Below are positions 8,935 through 17,445 of a DNA stretch of 58,014 nucleotides, piece by piece. This stretch comes from Pseudomonadota bacterium (GTDB lineage Bacteria > Desulfobacterota > Binatia > UBA12015). Each line of letters opens with the position of its first letter. Positions within the stretch are counted from its first letter, which is position 1. The notes below the pieces were generated by a model that ran no database searches, was not told the origin of the DNA, and worked only from the letters and a program-made list of their open reading frames with translations. Location of the stretch: assembly GCA_005777805.1 (NCBI GenBank), contig SXLG01000020.1, positions 1 to 58,014 on the forward strand, written 5' to 3'. The position numbers and the translations under genes are program-made.

Positions 8935-9986
8935 TGCGGATCGTCGTTCTCGACGGCGCCGCATTGAACCCGGGCGACCTGTCCTGGGAGGCGCTGGCAA
9001 GGCTCGGCGATCTCGTCGTCCATCCGCGCTCGGCACCGGCCGAGATCGTTGCCCGGGCGCGAGGCGCCACGATTGTCTTGACCAACAAGGCCCGGCTCGA
9101 TCGAGCCCTCTTCGCGGCCTTGCCGGAACTCGAGTTCGTCGCCGTGATCGCGACGGGAACGGATGTCGTCGATCTCGCGGCCGCAGCCGATCACGGCGTC
9201 GTCGTCAGCAACGTGCCCGAGTACAGCACGGCATCGGTGGCCCAGCACGTCTTTGCCCTGCTGCTGGAGGTGGTGGCGGCCTGTGGCGCGCACGACGCCG
9301 CGGTGCGCGCGGGCGAATGGAGCCGGGCCGTCGACTGGTGCTTCTGGCGGCAGCCGCTCGCCGAGCTCGAGGGCCGCACGCTCGGCATCGTCGGTCTCGG
9401 TCGCATCGGCCGGCGCGTGGCAAGCATCGGCGCAGCCTTCGGGATGCGGGTGATCGCTGCGCAGCGGCCGGTGTCGGCAACGGGCAGCAGCGGCCGGCCG
9501 TATACGGTGGATGCCGGCGCGGCCGTGGATCCAGCCGCACAGGCCCGCCCGTCCTTGTCCGCGGCCGGCGGCCCACTCGAGACGGTCGTGCGACTTCCGC
9601 TTGACGATCTCCTTGCCGCAGCGGACGTCGTCAGCCTCCACTGTCCGCTCACACCCGCGACCCGGCAACTGATTGACGCCCGCCGGCTGGCACTGATGCG
9701 TCCCGCAGCCATCCTGATCAACACCGCGCGCGGTGCCCTCATCGACGAAGCGGCACTTGCCGCAGCACTGCACGCTGGACGACTCGGCGGTGCGGGGCTC
9801 GACGTTCTGGCACTCGAACCGCCACCTGCGGATCACCCGCTGCTCGCAGTCCCGCGGTGCGTGATCACGCCGCACCTGGCGTGGGCCACCCGCGCCGCTC
9901 GGGCCCGGCTGATGGAGGTCACCGCCGGCAACGTGCAAGCCTTCCTCGCAGGCGCGCCCCGCTACACGGTGGGCCGGCCCGGCTGA
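8934..9986 (+). CDS. D-2-hydroxyacid dehydrogenase (NAD-binding)
   Basis: A 350-residue oxidoreductase of the glycerate/hydroxypyruvate reductase type. The Rossmann motif GLGRIG is at about 154. The catalytic triad is recognisable as Arg266 (NTARGALID), Glu295 (LEPPPADHPLL) and His314 (ITPHLAW). Between the nucleotide-binding strand and the next conserved block sits an insert of about 40 residues rich in Ala, Gly and Pro, longer than usual. The start overlaps the dacB stop by one base. Exact substrate cannot be assigned; the pairing with dacB may be transcriptional convenience only. Confidence 0.9.
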   Translation: MRIVVLDGAALNPGDLSWEALARLGDLVVHPRSAPAEIVARARGATIVLTNKARLDRALFAALPELEFVAVIATGTDVVDLAAAADHGVVVSNVPEYSTASVAQHVFALLLEVVAACGAHDAAVRAGEWSRAVDWCFWRQPLAELEGRTLGIVGLGRIGRRVASIGAAFGMRVIAAQRPVSATGSSGRPYTVDAGAAVDPAAQARPSLSAAGGPLETVVRLPLDDLLAAADVVSLHCPLTPATRQLIDARRLALMRPAAILINTARGALIDEAALAAALHAGRLGGAGLDVLALEPPPADHPLLAVPRCVITPHLAWATRAARARLMEVTAGNVQAFLAGAPRYTVGRPG

Positions 9987-10085
9987 GAGAGTGAGCAGAA
10001 ATCGCCGACGCCCTCGGGATACGGGCGGAGGCGTGACGGGGCGTTCCTCGGCAGGGCGCGGGCCGAGAGGCTCGGGGGAGCCCGT

Positions 10086-10109
10086 CCGCCGGGACCCACT
10101 CCCCGGCGG
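10086..10109. terminator. Hairpin downstream of the D-2-hydroxyacid dehydrogenase gene
   Basis: A perfect 8-bp stem, CCGCCGGG at 10086-10093 and CCCGGCGG at 10102-10109, with an 8-base loop. No U-tract follows. It sits 100 bp past the stop codon in a gap with no gene (9987-10362) and could end transcription. Confidence 0.4.
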
Positions 10110-10282
10110 CGAGCAGGTTGCGGGGCGAGACGGGGGGTCAGGAGACGGGCTCGACGCCCCGGCCTGCGGGCGCGTACGCCCCGGGCTGGAGTGGCCAGCG
10201 GCTTCGCACCGAGCGCCGGCCCGCCGCGGGCGAAGGGCTGCGAGACGCGGCCCGGAGGGGCGAAGTTTTCGCGGCGTTGCTC

Positions 10283-10311
10283 TTGAAATCGTTCATTCTT
10301 AAAGATATGTT
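10283..10311 (+). promoter_or_regulatory. Sigma-70-like promoter in an AT-richer patch
   Basis: TTGAAA at 10283-10288 and TATGTT at 10306-10311 are separated by exactly 17 bp. The patch is conspicuously AT-rich against its GC-rich surroundings. It points towards the transposase remnant and may be the old element's promoter or flanking host DNA. Seen by eye only. Confidence 0.4.
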
Positions 10312-10362
10312 TGTTAGCGTGGCAAGCGACGGACTCCGTGATCGAGAGACGCTTACTCCCGA

Positions 10363-10698
10363 AGCCCCAGCCACGACGCGATTGACGCGGCCGCCGGGCG
10401 CGACGTCGTCGTCTACGTGCCGCTGCCCAAGCCGCGCGAGGGCGACACGCGCGATCCCCACCTGCCACGCGAGAGCGCCAGCGAGCCGGTGGCTGCCTGG
10501 CGTCGCCGGATGGCCACCGATGAAGCCAAGGTCATCTACAAGGAGCGCGCGGCCACGGCCGAGACCGTCAACGCCGATGCCCAGACGCATCGTGGTCTGG
10601 ACCACATGCCGGGACGCGGCGGCGACAAGGTCCTCGGTGCCGCCTGCCTCTTCGCCCTCACCTACAACATCCTGCGCCTGATCAGCCTCGGCGGCTGA
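10363..10698 (+). pseudogene. IS1182-type transposase, C-terminal remnant
   Basis: The reading frame encodes only the end of a DDE transposase. The segments VVVYVPLPKPREGDTRDP, AWRRRMATDEAKVIYKERAA and TAETVNADAQTHRGLDHM match the conserved C-terminal part of IS1182-family transposases. The N-terminal catalytic domain is missing upstream; family resemblance fades before about 10363 and no start codon in context is present. The final VLGAACLFALTYNILRL stretch is the usual family ending. This is a decayed insertion sequence. Confidence 0.75.
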
Positions 10699-10870
10699 CC
10701 CGGTGGCTCCTCCTCGCGGAAGTCGCCTCCTCCTCCCATCCCAATCTGCCCCCCTGCTCCCGAGAATCGGTGCCGCAGGCGACCAAAGCCTGCTCGGCCA
10801 GCCGTCCGCCACCCCAGCCTGCCTCTGCTCGAAGCCCCGACTCGCCCGATTCCCAAGAGAACAAACGTCG

Positions 10871-10891
10871 AATCCTCGGAAACCGAGGATT
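10871..10891. repeat. Perfect 9-bp inverted repeat with AAA loop
   Basis: AATCCTCGG (10871-10879) and CCGAGGATT (10883-10891) form a perfect stem around AAA. It lies in the 440-bp gene-free stretch between the transposase remnant and the acyl-CoA dehydrogenases (10699-11139), where nothing else was recognised. It could be a terminator, a protein-binding palindrome or an insertion-sequence trace. Confidence 0.55.
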
Positions 10892-11139
10892 CTGCTCTGG
10901 CTCTGAGCCCGGCCGCGCGGGCGTCGGTGTATCGTAAGTGCTCGCTCGGCCACGTTTGGCGTTGACGATGACGACTCTGCGAAGCTGGTCCGCCTCGAGA
11001 GGAGGGGGCGGACATGGATCGGGAAGCGGCACGGATTCGGGGGTTGGTTTGGGCAGCGGGCCTGCTGGGGCGAGGGATTTGCTCGGTGGTGGTTCGAGCG
11101 CTGTGGAACTCGCAGGCCCGCCGCTGGTAGAGGCGCGGG

Positions 11140-12309
11140 ATGGATTTCGCTTTCACTTCCGAGCAGCAGGAGTTGCGGCGCGAGCTGCGCGGTTACTTCG
11201 CCAGTTTGATGACGGCCGAGGTGTTGGCCGAGGTCGAGGCTGGCCTGCTCGGCGGGCCCGCCTGCCTCGCCGCCGCGCGCCGCATGGGGGCCGACGGCTG
11301 GCTCGGGATCGGCTGGCCGCGCGAATACGGCGGCCAGGGCCGCGGCATGATCGAGCAGTTCGTTTTCTACGACGAGGCGTGGCGGGCGCTGGCACCGATT
11401 CCAATGCTGACGATCAACGCCATCGCGCAGACGATCATGGCGCTGGGCAGCGCCGAGCAGAAAGAGTTCTTCCTGCCACGCATCCTGCGCGGCGAGCTGC
11501 ATTTCGCGGTCGGTTACACCGAGCCGGGTGCCGGCACCGACCTCGCGTCGCTCAGCACCCGTGCCGTCCGCGACGGCGACGACTGGGTGATCGACGGCCA
11601 GAAGCTCTACACCAGCCTCGCTGCCCACGCCGACTACATCTGGCTCGCGGCACGCACCAACCCGGACGCACCGAAGCACAAGGGGATCTCGATCTTCGCG
11701 GTGCCGACCAGCGCCAGGGGTTTCGCCTGGAGCGAACTCGGGACAATCGTCAAATCTGGGACGACAACGACCTTCTACGATCAGGTCCGGGTGCCGCATT
11801 CGGCCCTGATCGGCGAGGTCGACAAGGGTTGGCGGCTCATCACCAACCAGCTCAACTACGAACGAGTCGCGATTTGCCCACCCGGAATGGTGTCGCAGGT
11901 CTACGAGGACACCTGCGACTTCGCCCGCGAGACGCGGCTGGCCGACGGCCGGCGCGTCATCGATCAGCCCTGGGTGCGTGCCAACCTCGCGCGGGTTCGG
12001 GCCCGCATCGAGGCGCTGCGGCTCTTCAACCTGCGCGTCGCATCCCGCGCGACCCTGGATCCGGCCGACGCCAGCGCGACCAAGGTCTACGGCACCGAGA
12101 CTTTCTGCGAAGTTTACCGCCTCCTGCTCGAGGTCTTCGGCGAGGACGGCACGATCCGTCAGGGATCGCCGGAGGCAAAACTCCGCGGCCGCATCGAGCG
12201 CGCCTATCAGGGAACGCTCTTCCTCACCTTTGGGGGCGGGACCAACGAAGTGCAGCGCGATCTGATCGCACTCTTTGGTCTTGGCATGCCGCGCGTGCCG
12301 CGGCACTGA
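11140..12309 (+). CDS. Acyl-CoA dehydrogenase, probable catalytic partner of a heteromeric pair
   Basis: A 389-residue flavoenzyme for alpha,beta-desaturation of acyl-CoA. It has the FAD-binding signature VGYTEPGAGTDLASL and the C-terminal FGGGTNEVQRDLIA motif. The usual Glu of the YEGT motif is absent, but Glu241 in LNYERV sits where isovaleryl-CoA-type and FadE29-like enzymes carry their base. The ATG is preceded by a GAGG-containing stretch. The next gene, 43 bp on, is a second, different dehydrogenase of similar length. This adjacent-pair layout is known for alpha2beta2 dehydrogenases of sterol and bulky side-chain degradation, so a heterotetramer is a reasonable inference. Substrate unknown. 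Confidence 0.88.
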   Translation: MDFAFTSEQQELRRELRGYFASLMTAEVLAEVEAGLLGGPACLAAARRMGADGWLGIGWPREYGGQGRGMIEQFVFYDEAWRALAPIPMLTINAIAQTIMALGSAEQKEFFLPRILRGELHFAVGYTEPGAGTDLASLSTRAVRDGDDWVIDGQKLYTSLAAHADYIWLAARTNPDAPKHKGISIFAVPTSARGFAWSELGTIVKSGTTTTFYDQVRVPHSALIGEVDKGWRLITNQLNYERVAICPPGMVSQVYEDTCDFARETRLADGRRVIDQPWVRANLARVRARIEALRLFNLRVASRATLDPADASATKVYGTETFCEVYRLLLEVFGEDGTIRQGSPEAKLRGRIERAYQGTLFLTFGGGTNEVQRDLIALFGLGMPRVPRH

Positions 12310-12352
12310 AGGGTTGCCAGGTGATGTCCGATCCGGCCGGGAGAACCGAGCG

Positions 12353-13498
12353 ATGAACTTCGATCCGAATGACGAGCAGCGTGAATTGCAGGAACTCGCG
12401 CGCAGCGTGCTGGCGCGCTTTACGACCACCGCGGGCTGGGCTGCCGTCGAGAGTGATCCCGATCGCCAGCCGGTTGCCGCGTGGGCCGCGCTCGCCGAAG
12501 CCGGCCTGCTCGGCGTGCCGCTCGCGGAAGGCCACGGCGGTATCGGGCTTGGGCTTGTCGAGGCCGTGCTCGTGCTTGAGGAAATCGGACGCAGCGCGCT
12601 GCCGCTGCCCTTCCTGCACAGCGTCGTGATCTGCGCCGGCGCCATCGAGCATTTCGGCAGCGAGGCCCAGGCGTCCGAATGGTTGCCGCGAGTCGTGCGC
12701 GGCGAGGCGCTGCTCGCGGCCGCGCTCGACGAAGAGGGCTGTCCGCTGCCGCCGGCCGTGCCGCTGGCAACCCGGCTCGAGCCCGACGGCCCCGATTTTC
12801 GCTTGACAGGCCGCAAGCTGCATGTGCCACACGCGGCGGTTTCCACGCGACTCGTCGTCCCGGCGCGGCTGCCCGATGGGCGCGCGCGGGTCGTCGTCGT
12901 GGACTCGAACGCCCGCGGCGTCGGCCTCGTGCGCCAGCAAGTGACGACCTTCGACCCGCGCTTCGTCGTCGAGTTCGACGGCGTGCGTGTGTCGCGCGAC
13001 GACCTGCTGGGTGAGGCTGATCAGGGCGAGGCGATCCTCGGATTCATGCTGGACCGAGCCTGGATGGGCCTTGCCGCACTCCAGGCCGGAGTCAGCGACG
13101 AGGCGCTGCGCCTAACCGCGCGCCACGTCTCCGAGCGCGAACAATTTGGCCAGAAGGTCGGCACCTTCCAGGCCGTCGCGCAGCGTGCCGCCGACGCCTG
13201 GATCGACGTGCAGGCCATCCGGCTCACGGCACGCCAGGCGGCGTGGCGGCTCGAGCAGCGCCTCGACGCGGCCGACGAACTCGCGATCGCGCGCTTCTGG
13301 GCGTGCGAGGCGGGCCAGCGCGTGGCGCATACCGCGCAACACCTGCACGGCGGGCTCGGCGTGCTGACCGACTACCCGCTGCACCGTCTCTTCCGGCTGG
13401 CCCGCCAGTTGGAACTCTCTCTCGGCGGCGCCGGTCTGCAACTCGAGCGCCTCGGTGCCGCGATCGCCGACGGTCCCCGCGCCGGCCGCGTGGATTGA
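12353..13498 (+). CDS. Acyl-CoA dehydrogenase, probable non-catalytic partner subunit
   Basis: A 381-residue acyl-CoA-dehydrogenase-fold protein starting MNFDPNDEQRELQELARSVL. The central SEREQFGQKVGTFQAVAQ segment and the HLHGGLGVLTDYPLHR segment are typical of the FadE28-like half of heteromeric dehydrogenases. In that half the catalytic Glu is missing but flavin contacts are kept; no obvious catalytic Glu is visible here either. It follows the preceding dehydrogenase by 43 bp and is likely cotranscribed and co-assembled with it. Confidence 0.85.
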   Translation: MNFDPNDEQRELQELARSVLARFTTTAGWAAVESDPDRQPVAAWAALAEAGLLGVPLAEGHGGIGLGLVEAVLVLEEIGRSALPLPFLHSVVICAGAIEHFGSEAQASEWLPRVVRGEALLAAALDEEGCPLPPAVPLATRLEPDGPDFRLTGRKLHVPHAAVSTRLVVPARLPDGRARVVVVDSNARGVGLVRQQVTTFDPRFVVEFDGVRVSRDDLLGEADQGEAILGFMLDRAWMGLAALQAGVSDEALRLTARHVSEREQFGQKVGTFQAVAQRAADAWIDVQAIRLTARQAAWRLEQRLDAADELAIARFWACEAGQRVAHTAQHLHGGLGVLTDYPLHRLFRLARQLELSLGGAGLQLERLGAAIADGPRAGRVD

Positions 13499-13652
13499 CA
13501 GTTCGGCCCGAGCGGCCCGAGCGCGGCGGAGTCGCGCCAATCACCGCATCCGAGATCGGCGGCGGTCCGGAAGTTCGCGGCCTCGGCTCCGGGGCAGGCG
13601 GGCCGTCGCGGTGGATGCGGGGGGCGCGCGGTCTGCCGGGAGGTCGTGCCCC

Positions 13653-15023
13653 TCAGCTCGCGACGACGACTGTTTTGGCGTTGACGAACTCGTGGATGCC
13701 CAGCGCGCCCAGCTCGTGGCCGTAGCCCGAGCCCTTGATGCCGCCGAAGGGCAGGCGCGGGTCGCTGCGGACGAAATCATTGACGGCGCAGGTGCCGACT
13801 TCGAGGCGGTCGCGTGCCAGAGCCCGACCGCGCGCCAGATCGCGCGTGAAGATCGCCCCGCCCAGTCCGTAGCGCGAAGTGTTGGCAAGTTCGATCGCCT
13901 GCGCCTCGTCGCGCGCCGGCACGACGGCGGCGACCGGGCCGAAGAGTTCGTCGTCGAAGGCTGGATTGCCCGGCTGCACGTCGAGCAGGACCGTGGGCGG
14001 GTACCAGAAGCCGGCTCGATCGGGGGCCGTGCCGCCGAGTGCCAACCGGGCGCCACCGGCGCGTGCGCGCTCGACCTGAACCGCCAGCGTGTCGCGCAGA
14101 TCGGCGCGGGCCAGAGGGCCGAGCCGCGAGTCCGGTTCCAGAGGCGGGCGCATCTCGTAAGCCGCCATCTTCGTCAGCACGAGCTCCTCGAACTCACGCC
14201 TGACGCTCTCGACCACGACGAAGCGCTTGGCCGAGATGCAGACCTGTCCGGCGTTGAGCATCCGCGAGGCGACGCAGAGTTCGGCCGTCTTCTCGAGGTC
14301 GGCGTCGTCGAGCACCACGTAGGGGTCGCTGCCACCCAGCTCGAGCACTATTTTTTTGAGCTGACGACCGGCCTCGATGGCGACGGCACGCCCGGCGTGT
14401 TCGCTGCCGGTCAGCGTCACGCCACGCACTGCGGGGTGCGCGATCGCGAGCGGGGCCAGATCGACGTCGATCGCCAGATGGGTGAAGACCCCCTCGGGCA
14501 GGCCCGCGTCGCGGAAGAGCGCGGCGATCGTCGCGGCGCAGCCGGCGACGTTGGGCGCGTGCTTCAGAGCGAAACCGTTGCCCGCCATGAGCGTCGGGGC
14601 TGCGGCGCGGAAGACCTGCCAGAACGGAAAGTTCCACGGCATGACGGCGAAGATGACGCCGAGCGGCCGGAAAGCGACGAAGCTCTCGCGATTCTCGGTG
14701 GCGATGGGCAGATCGGCGAGGAGCCGTGGCGCTTCGTCCGCGAACCATTCGCAGACCCAGGCGCATTTTTCGCTTTCAGTCTCGCCCTGCGCGAGTGGCT
14801 TCCCCATCTCGCGCGCCATCTGCGTGCCGTGCGCATTCTTGCGCTCGCGCAGGAGGCGCGCGACTTCGCGCAGGGGCCGCGCGCGTTCCTCGAAAGACGC
14901 CCGGGCCCAGTCGATCTGGGCGCGGGCGGCCCGATCGAGCGCGGCCACGGCCTCGGCCGCCGAGAGGCTCGGGTGAATTTCGAGCGGGCTGCCATTGCTG
15001 GGGTCGATTGTCTGGAAGGCCAT
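13653..15023 (-). CDS. NAD(P)-dependent aldehyde dehydrogenase, succinate-semialdehyde dehydrogenase-like
   Basis: A 456-residue aldehyde dehydrogenase oxidising an aldehyde to the acid. The general base Glu228 lies in LELGGSD and the nucleophile Cys262 in NAGQVCISAKR. Overall it resembles the GabD1/YneI succinate-semialdehyde subgroup (MPWNFPFWQVFRAAAPTLMA, PFGGIKGSGYG). The ATG at 15023 begins MAFQTIDPSNG, a common start for that subgroup. It is convergent with the acyl-CoA dehydrogenase pair. The actual aldehyde is not determinable here. Confidence 0.9.
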   Translation of the reverse strand: MAFQTIDPSNGSPLEIHPSLSAAEAVAALDRAARAQIDWARASFEERARPLREVARLLRERKNAHGTQMAREMGKPLAQGETESEKCAWVCEWFADEAPRLLADLPIATENRESFVAFRPLGVIFAVMPWNFPFWQVFRAAAPTLMAGNGFALKHAPNVAGCAATIAALFRDAGLPEGVFTHLAIDVDLAPLAIAHPAVRGVTLTGSEHAGRAVAIEAGRQLKKIVLELGGSDPYVVLDDADLEKTAELCVASRMLNAGQVCISAKRFVVVESVRREFEELVLTKMAAYEMRPPLEPDSRLGPLARADLRDTLAVQVERARAGGARLALGGTAPDRAGFWYPPTVLLDVQPGNPAFDDELFGPVAAVVPARDEAQAIELANTSRYGLGGAIFTRDLARGRALARDRLEVGTCAVNDFVRSDPRLPFGGIKGSGYGHELGALGIHEFVNAKTVVVAS

Positions 15024-15258
15024 GGTTTTCGTCTCCGGATTTTGCGGACAGCTCCGGTCTAGCGGTCCCGCGGTCGCGGCCAAACCAGGGCGACCTCGGC
15101 GCACGCACGGGGCGCAAGGCCACCGCACGATGGCCCGCGTGGGCGGGCGAACCTTCCGGGTGACCGCGTCCGGCCGTGAAAGGTGGCGTGGCTGGCGTTC
15201 CGGTGTGCTCTGTTAGAGAAACCGGGGGACCGGTGGTGGCCGGTCTGAAGGAGGTTCG

Positions 15259-16173
15259 GTGGTGCGGCAAGGCGGTTTTGGGACGGTGCTGGGCCGGGCG
15301 TTGCTGCTCGGCGCGGTGGTGTCGGCGTGCGGCGGCAGCAAGACGCAGGGCCCGCCCCTGGAGGCCGTGGGCTGGAGCGGCTCGACGTGGGTCGTGGCGG
15401 GTGAAGGAGATCGTCTCTGGACCGCGCCCGGGCCGCAGGGCTTCTCGGCGACGCGGCCGATCTCCCCGGCCACGGGCAACCTCTACGGCGTGGCCACCGC
15501 CGGCTCGACCACGGTCGCGGTAGGCGATGCGGGTGCGGTGCTCGTGTCCAACGATGCCACGTCGTGGGAGGTCGTCTCCGTGACCGACGCAGCAGTCTTG
15601 CGCGGCGTGGCTGGCGGCGGCGTCGGCGGCTGGGTCACGGTCGGGCAGGGCGGCGTGATCTACTCCTCGAGCGATGCGCGGGCATGGACGGCGCGCCCGG
15701 GCCCGGTGGCGGGAGATCTGAACGCGGTCGTCTGGGGCAACGGGCTCTGGGTCGCGGTCGGCGCGGACGGCAGCGTCCTCACCTCGCCGGATGCCGTCCA
15801 TTGGAGCAGTGCTGCGAGCGCCACCGTCACCAACTTGAATGGCGTAGCCTTCGGGTCGGGCCATTTCGTTGCGGTGGGTGACTCCGGCGTCGTGACGACT
15901 TCGACGGACGGTCTCTCCTGGTCCTGGCTGCCGATTTTGTCCGTTCCGAACATGCAGGCCGTGGCCTGGGGTGGCGGCCTCTTCGTGATCGTGGGCGACG
16001 ACGGTTCGACCTATGTCTGGTCACCCGGCACGATCGCCGTCGAAACCGACTCGACGGTCGGCGAGGATCTCTTCGGAGTGGCCTGGGGCAACGGCCTTTT
16101 CTTCGCGGTCGGCCACAAGGGCCGCATCGTCGTCTCGCAGGACGGCGTCAACTGGTACGCCCGCCGCATCTAG
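15259..16173 (+). CDS. Lipoprotein with beta-propeller-like repeats
   Basis: A 304-residue predicted lipoprotein: short signal peptide ending VVSAC, with the lipidated Cys at about residue 24. The rest is a series of repeats of the form LNAVVWGNGLWVAVGADGSV followed by LTSPDAVHW, recurring about every 40 residues. This is the pattern of BNR/YCF48-type beta-propellers. An unusually strong AAGGAGG lies at 15248-15254, followed by two adjacent GTG codons (15259, 15262). Probably a binding or scaffold protein at the outer envelope; ligand unknown. Confidence 0.8.
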   Translation: MVRQGGFGTVLGRALLLGAVVSACGGSKTQGPPLEAVGWSGSTWVVAGEGDRLWTAPGPQGFSATRPISPATGNLYGVATAGSTTVAVGDAGAVLVSNDATSWEVVSVTDAAVLRGVAGGGVGGWVTVGQGGVIYSSSDARAWTARPGPVAGDLNAVVWGNGLWVAVGADGSVLTSPDAVHWSSAASATVTNLNGVAFGSGHFVAVGDSGVVTTSTDGLSWSWLPILSVPNMQAVAWGGGLFVIVGDDGSTYVWSPGTIAVETDSTVGEDLFGVAWGNGLFFAVGHKGRIVVSQDGVNWYARRI

Positions 16174-16209
16174 GCTGACCGGCAAGAGCGGTACGACGGG
16201 CACGAATAC

Positions 16210-16227
16210 GCTCGTGGGGAGACGAGC
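16210..16227. terminator. Hairpin between convergent genes
   Basis: GCTCGT and ACGAGC flank a six-base loop between the stops of the convergent lipoprotein and NamZ-like genes. A candidate bidirectional terminator without a U-tract. Confidence 0.4.
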
Positions 16228-16242
16228 CATGCGCTGGTTCGC

Positions 16243-17445
16243 TCAGGTCGCGAGGAAGGGCGCGCGCTCCGCGGCCCAGCTTCGCTCGTCGTGCGCGAGC
16301 AGGGCCTCGAGATCCGCTACCGCCGCTTCCGGGTCGTCGACCCATTCGCGCAGGAGCGGGCCGCCGTTGATGACGTCGATCGCGAGACGCTTCGCTTCGT
16401 ATTCGTAGACGAAGTCGCGCCACAGCGGGACCTCGGGCTCGAGCCGGCGCAGCGCCTTGAGCAGCAGCGCGACCAGCCGGAAGGGCCGGAAGCGCGCGTG
16501 GTCGTAGGCCGGATCGTCGACGTGGAGCTGGAGCCCGGCGCAGAGCTGACCTTTATGCTTGTGAAAGGTCGGCTCGAAGAAGCAGGGACGCAGCCGCACG
16601 CCGGCGAGCCACTCGGGCGCCAGTTGGTGCATTTCGCCGAACAACCGCGCGACGTCGATCCCCGGAGCGCCCACGACCTCGAGCGGGCGCGTCGTGCCGC
16701 GGCCCTCCGAGAGCGTGGTGCCTTCGATCAGCACCGTGCCCGGATAGCAGCGTGCCATGTTCAAGCTCGATGCATTCGGGCTTGGATTGACCCAGGCGAG
16801 CTCAAGCAGCGGCCAGCCGAAACCGGGAGCCCGATCCGGTTCCCAGCCCTCGAGTCCGATGGCCTCCAGTTCCAGATCGAGCGAGAAGTGCGCCGCGAAC
16901 CAGCGTGCAAGCTCGCCCAGGGTGAGCCCGTGGCGCATCGGCAGGGGGGCTGCCCCGACGAAGCTCTCATGGCCGGGGCGCAAGCGGAGACCTTCGATCG
17001 GTCGGCCGGCCGGGTTCGGTCGGTCAAGCACCCAGACTGCCTTGCCGAGACGGGCGCAATCCTGGAGCACGTAGGCGAGTGTGGTGGCGAAGGTGTAGAT
17101 CCGGCAGCCGAGGTCCTGCAGATCGATCAGCACGACGTCGACGTCGGCCAGCATCGCGTCGCTGGGCCGGCGCACGTGTCCGTAGAGGCTGTGGATCGGG
17201 ATCCCGTGTACGGCATCGAACTCGTCGGCCGTCTCGACCATGTTGTCCTGCTTGTCGCCGCGCATGCCGTGCTGCGGACCGAAGGCCGCGACGAGATTGA
17301 TTCCGGCAGTACGGGCGAGTGCGTCGAGCGAATGTTCCAGACGCGCGGTGACCGACGCCGGATGCCCCAGCAGGGCGAGTCGGCGTCCGGCGAGTCGGCC
17401 GCGCAGCGCCGGGTCGTCGAGCAGTCGGTCGATGCCGAGCTTCAT
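16243..17445 (-). CDS. DUF1343 / exo-beta-N-acetylmuramidase (NamZ-like) protein
   Basis: A 400-residue protein of the DUF1343 family, whose founding members release N-acetylmuramic acid from peptidoglycan fragments. Family blocks seen include FGPQHGMRGDKQDNM, the DLQDLGCRIYTFATTL strand, EGTTLSEGRGTTRPLE and FHKHKGQLCAGLQLHV. There is no signal peptide on the chosen ATG, so action inside the cell on recycled muropeptides is more likely than secretion. The start overlaps the stop of the upstream DOMON-like gene by 4 bp (ATGA), so the two are translationally coupled. Confidence 0.88.
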   Translation of the reverse strand: MKLGIDRLLDDPALRGRLAGRRLALLGHPASVTARLEHSLDALARTAGINLVAAFGPQHGMRGDKQDNMVETADEFDAVHGIPIHSLYGHVRRPSDAMLADVDVVLIDLQDLGCRIYTFATTLAYVLQDCARLGKAVWVLDRPNPAGRPIEGLRLRPGHESFVGAAPLPMRHGLTLGELARWFAAHFSLDLELEAIGLEGWEPDRAPGFGWPLLELAWVNPSPNASSLNMARCYPGTVLIEGTTLSEGRGTTRPLEVVGAPGIDVARLFGEMHQLAPEWLAGVRLRPCFFEPTFHKHKGQLCAGLQLHVDDPAYDHARFRPFRLVALLLKALRRLEPEVPLWRDFVYEYEAKRLAIDVINGGPLLREWVDDPEAAVADLEALLAHDERSWAAERAPFLAT

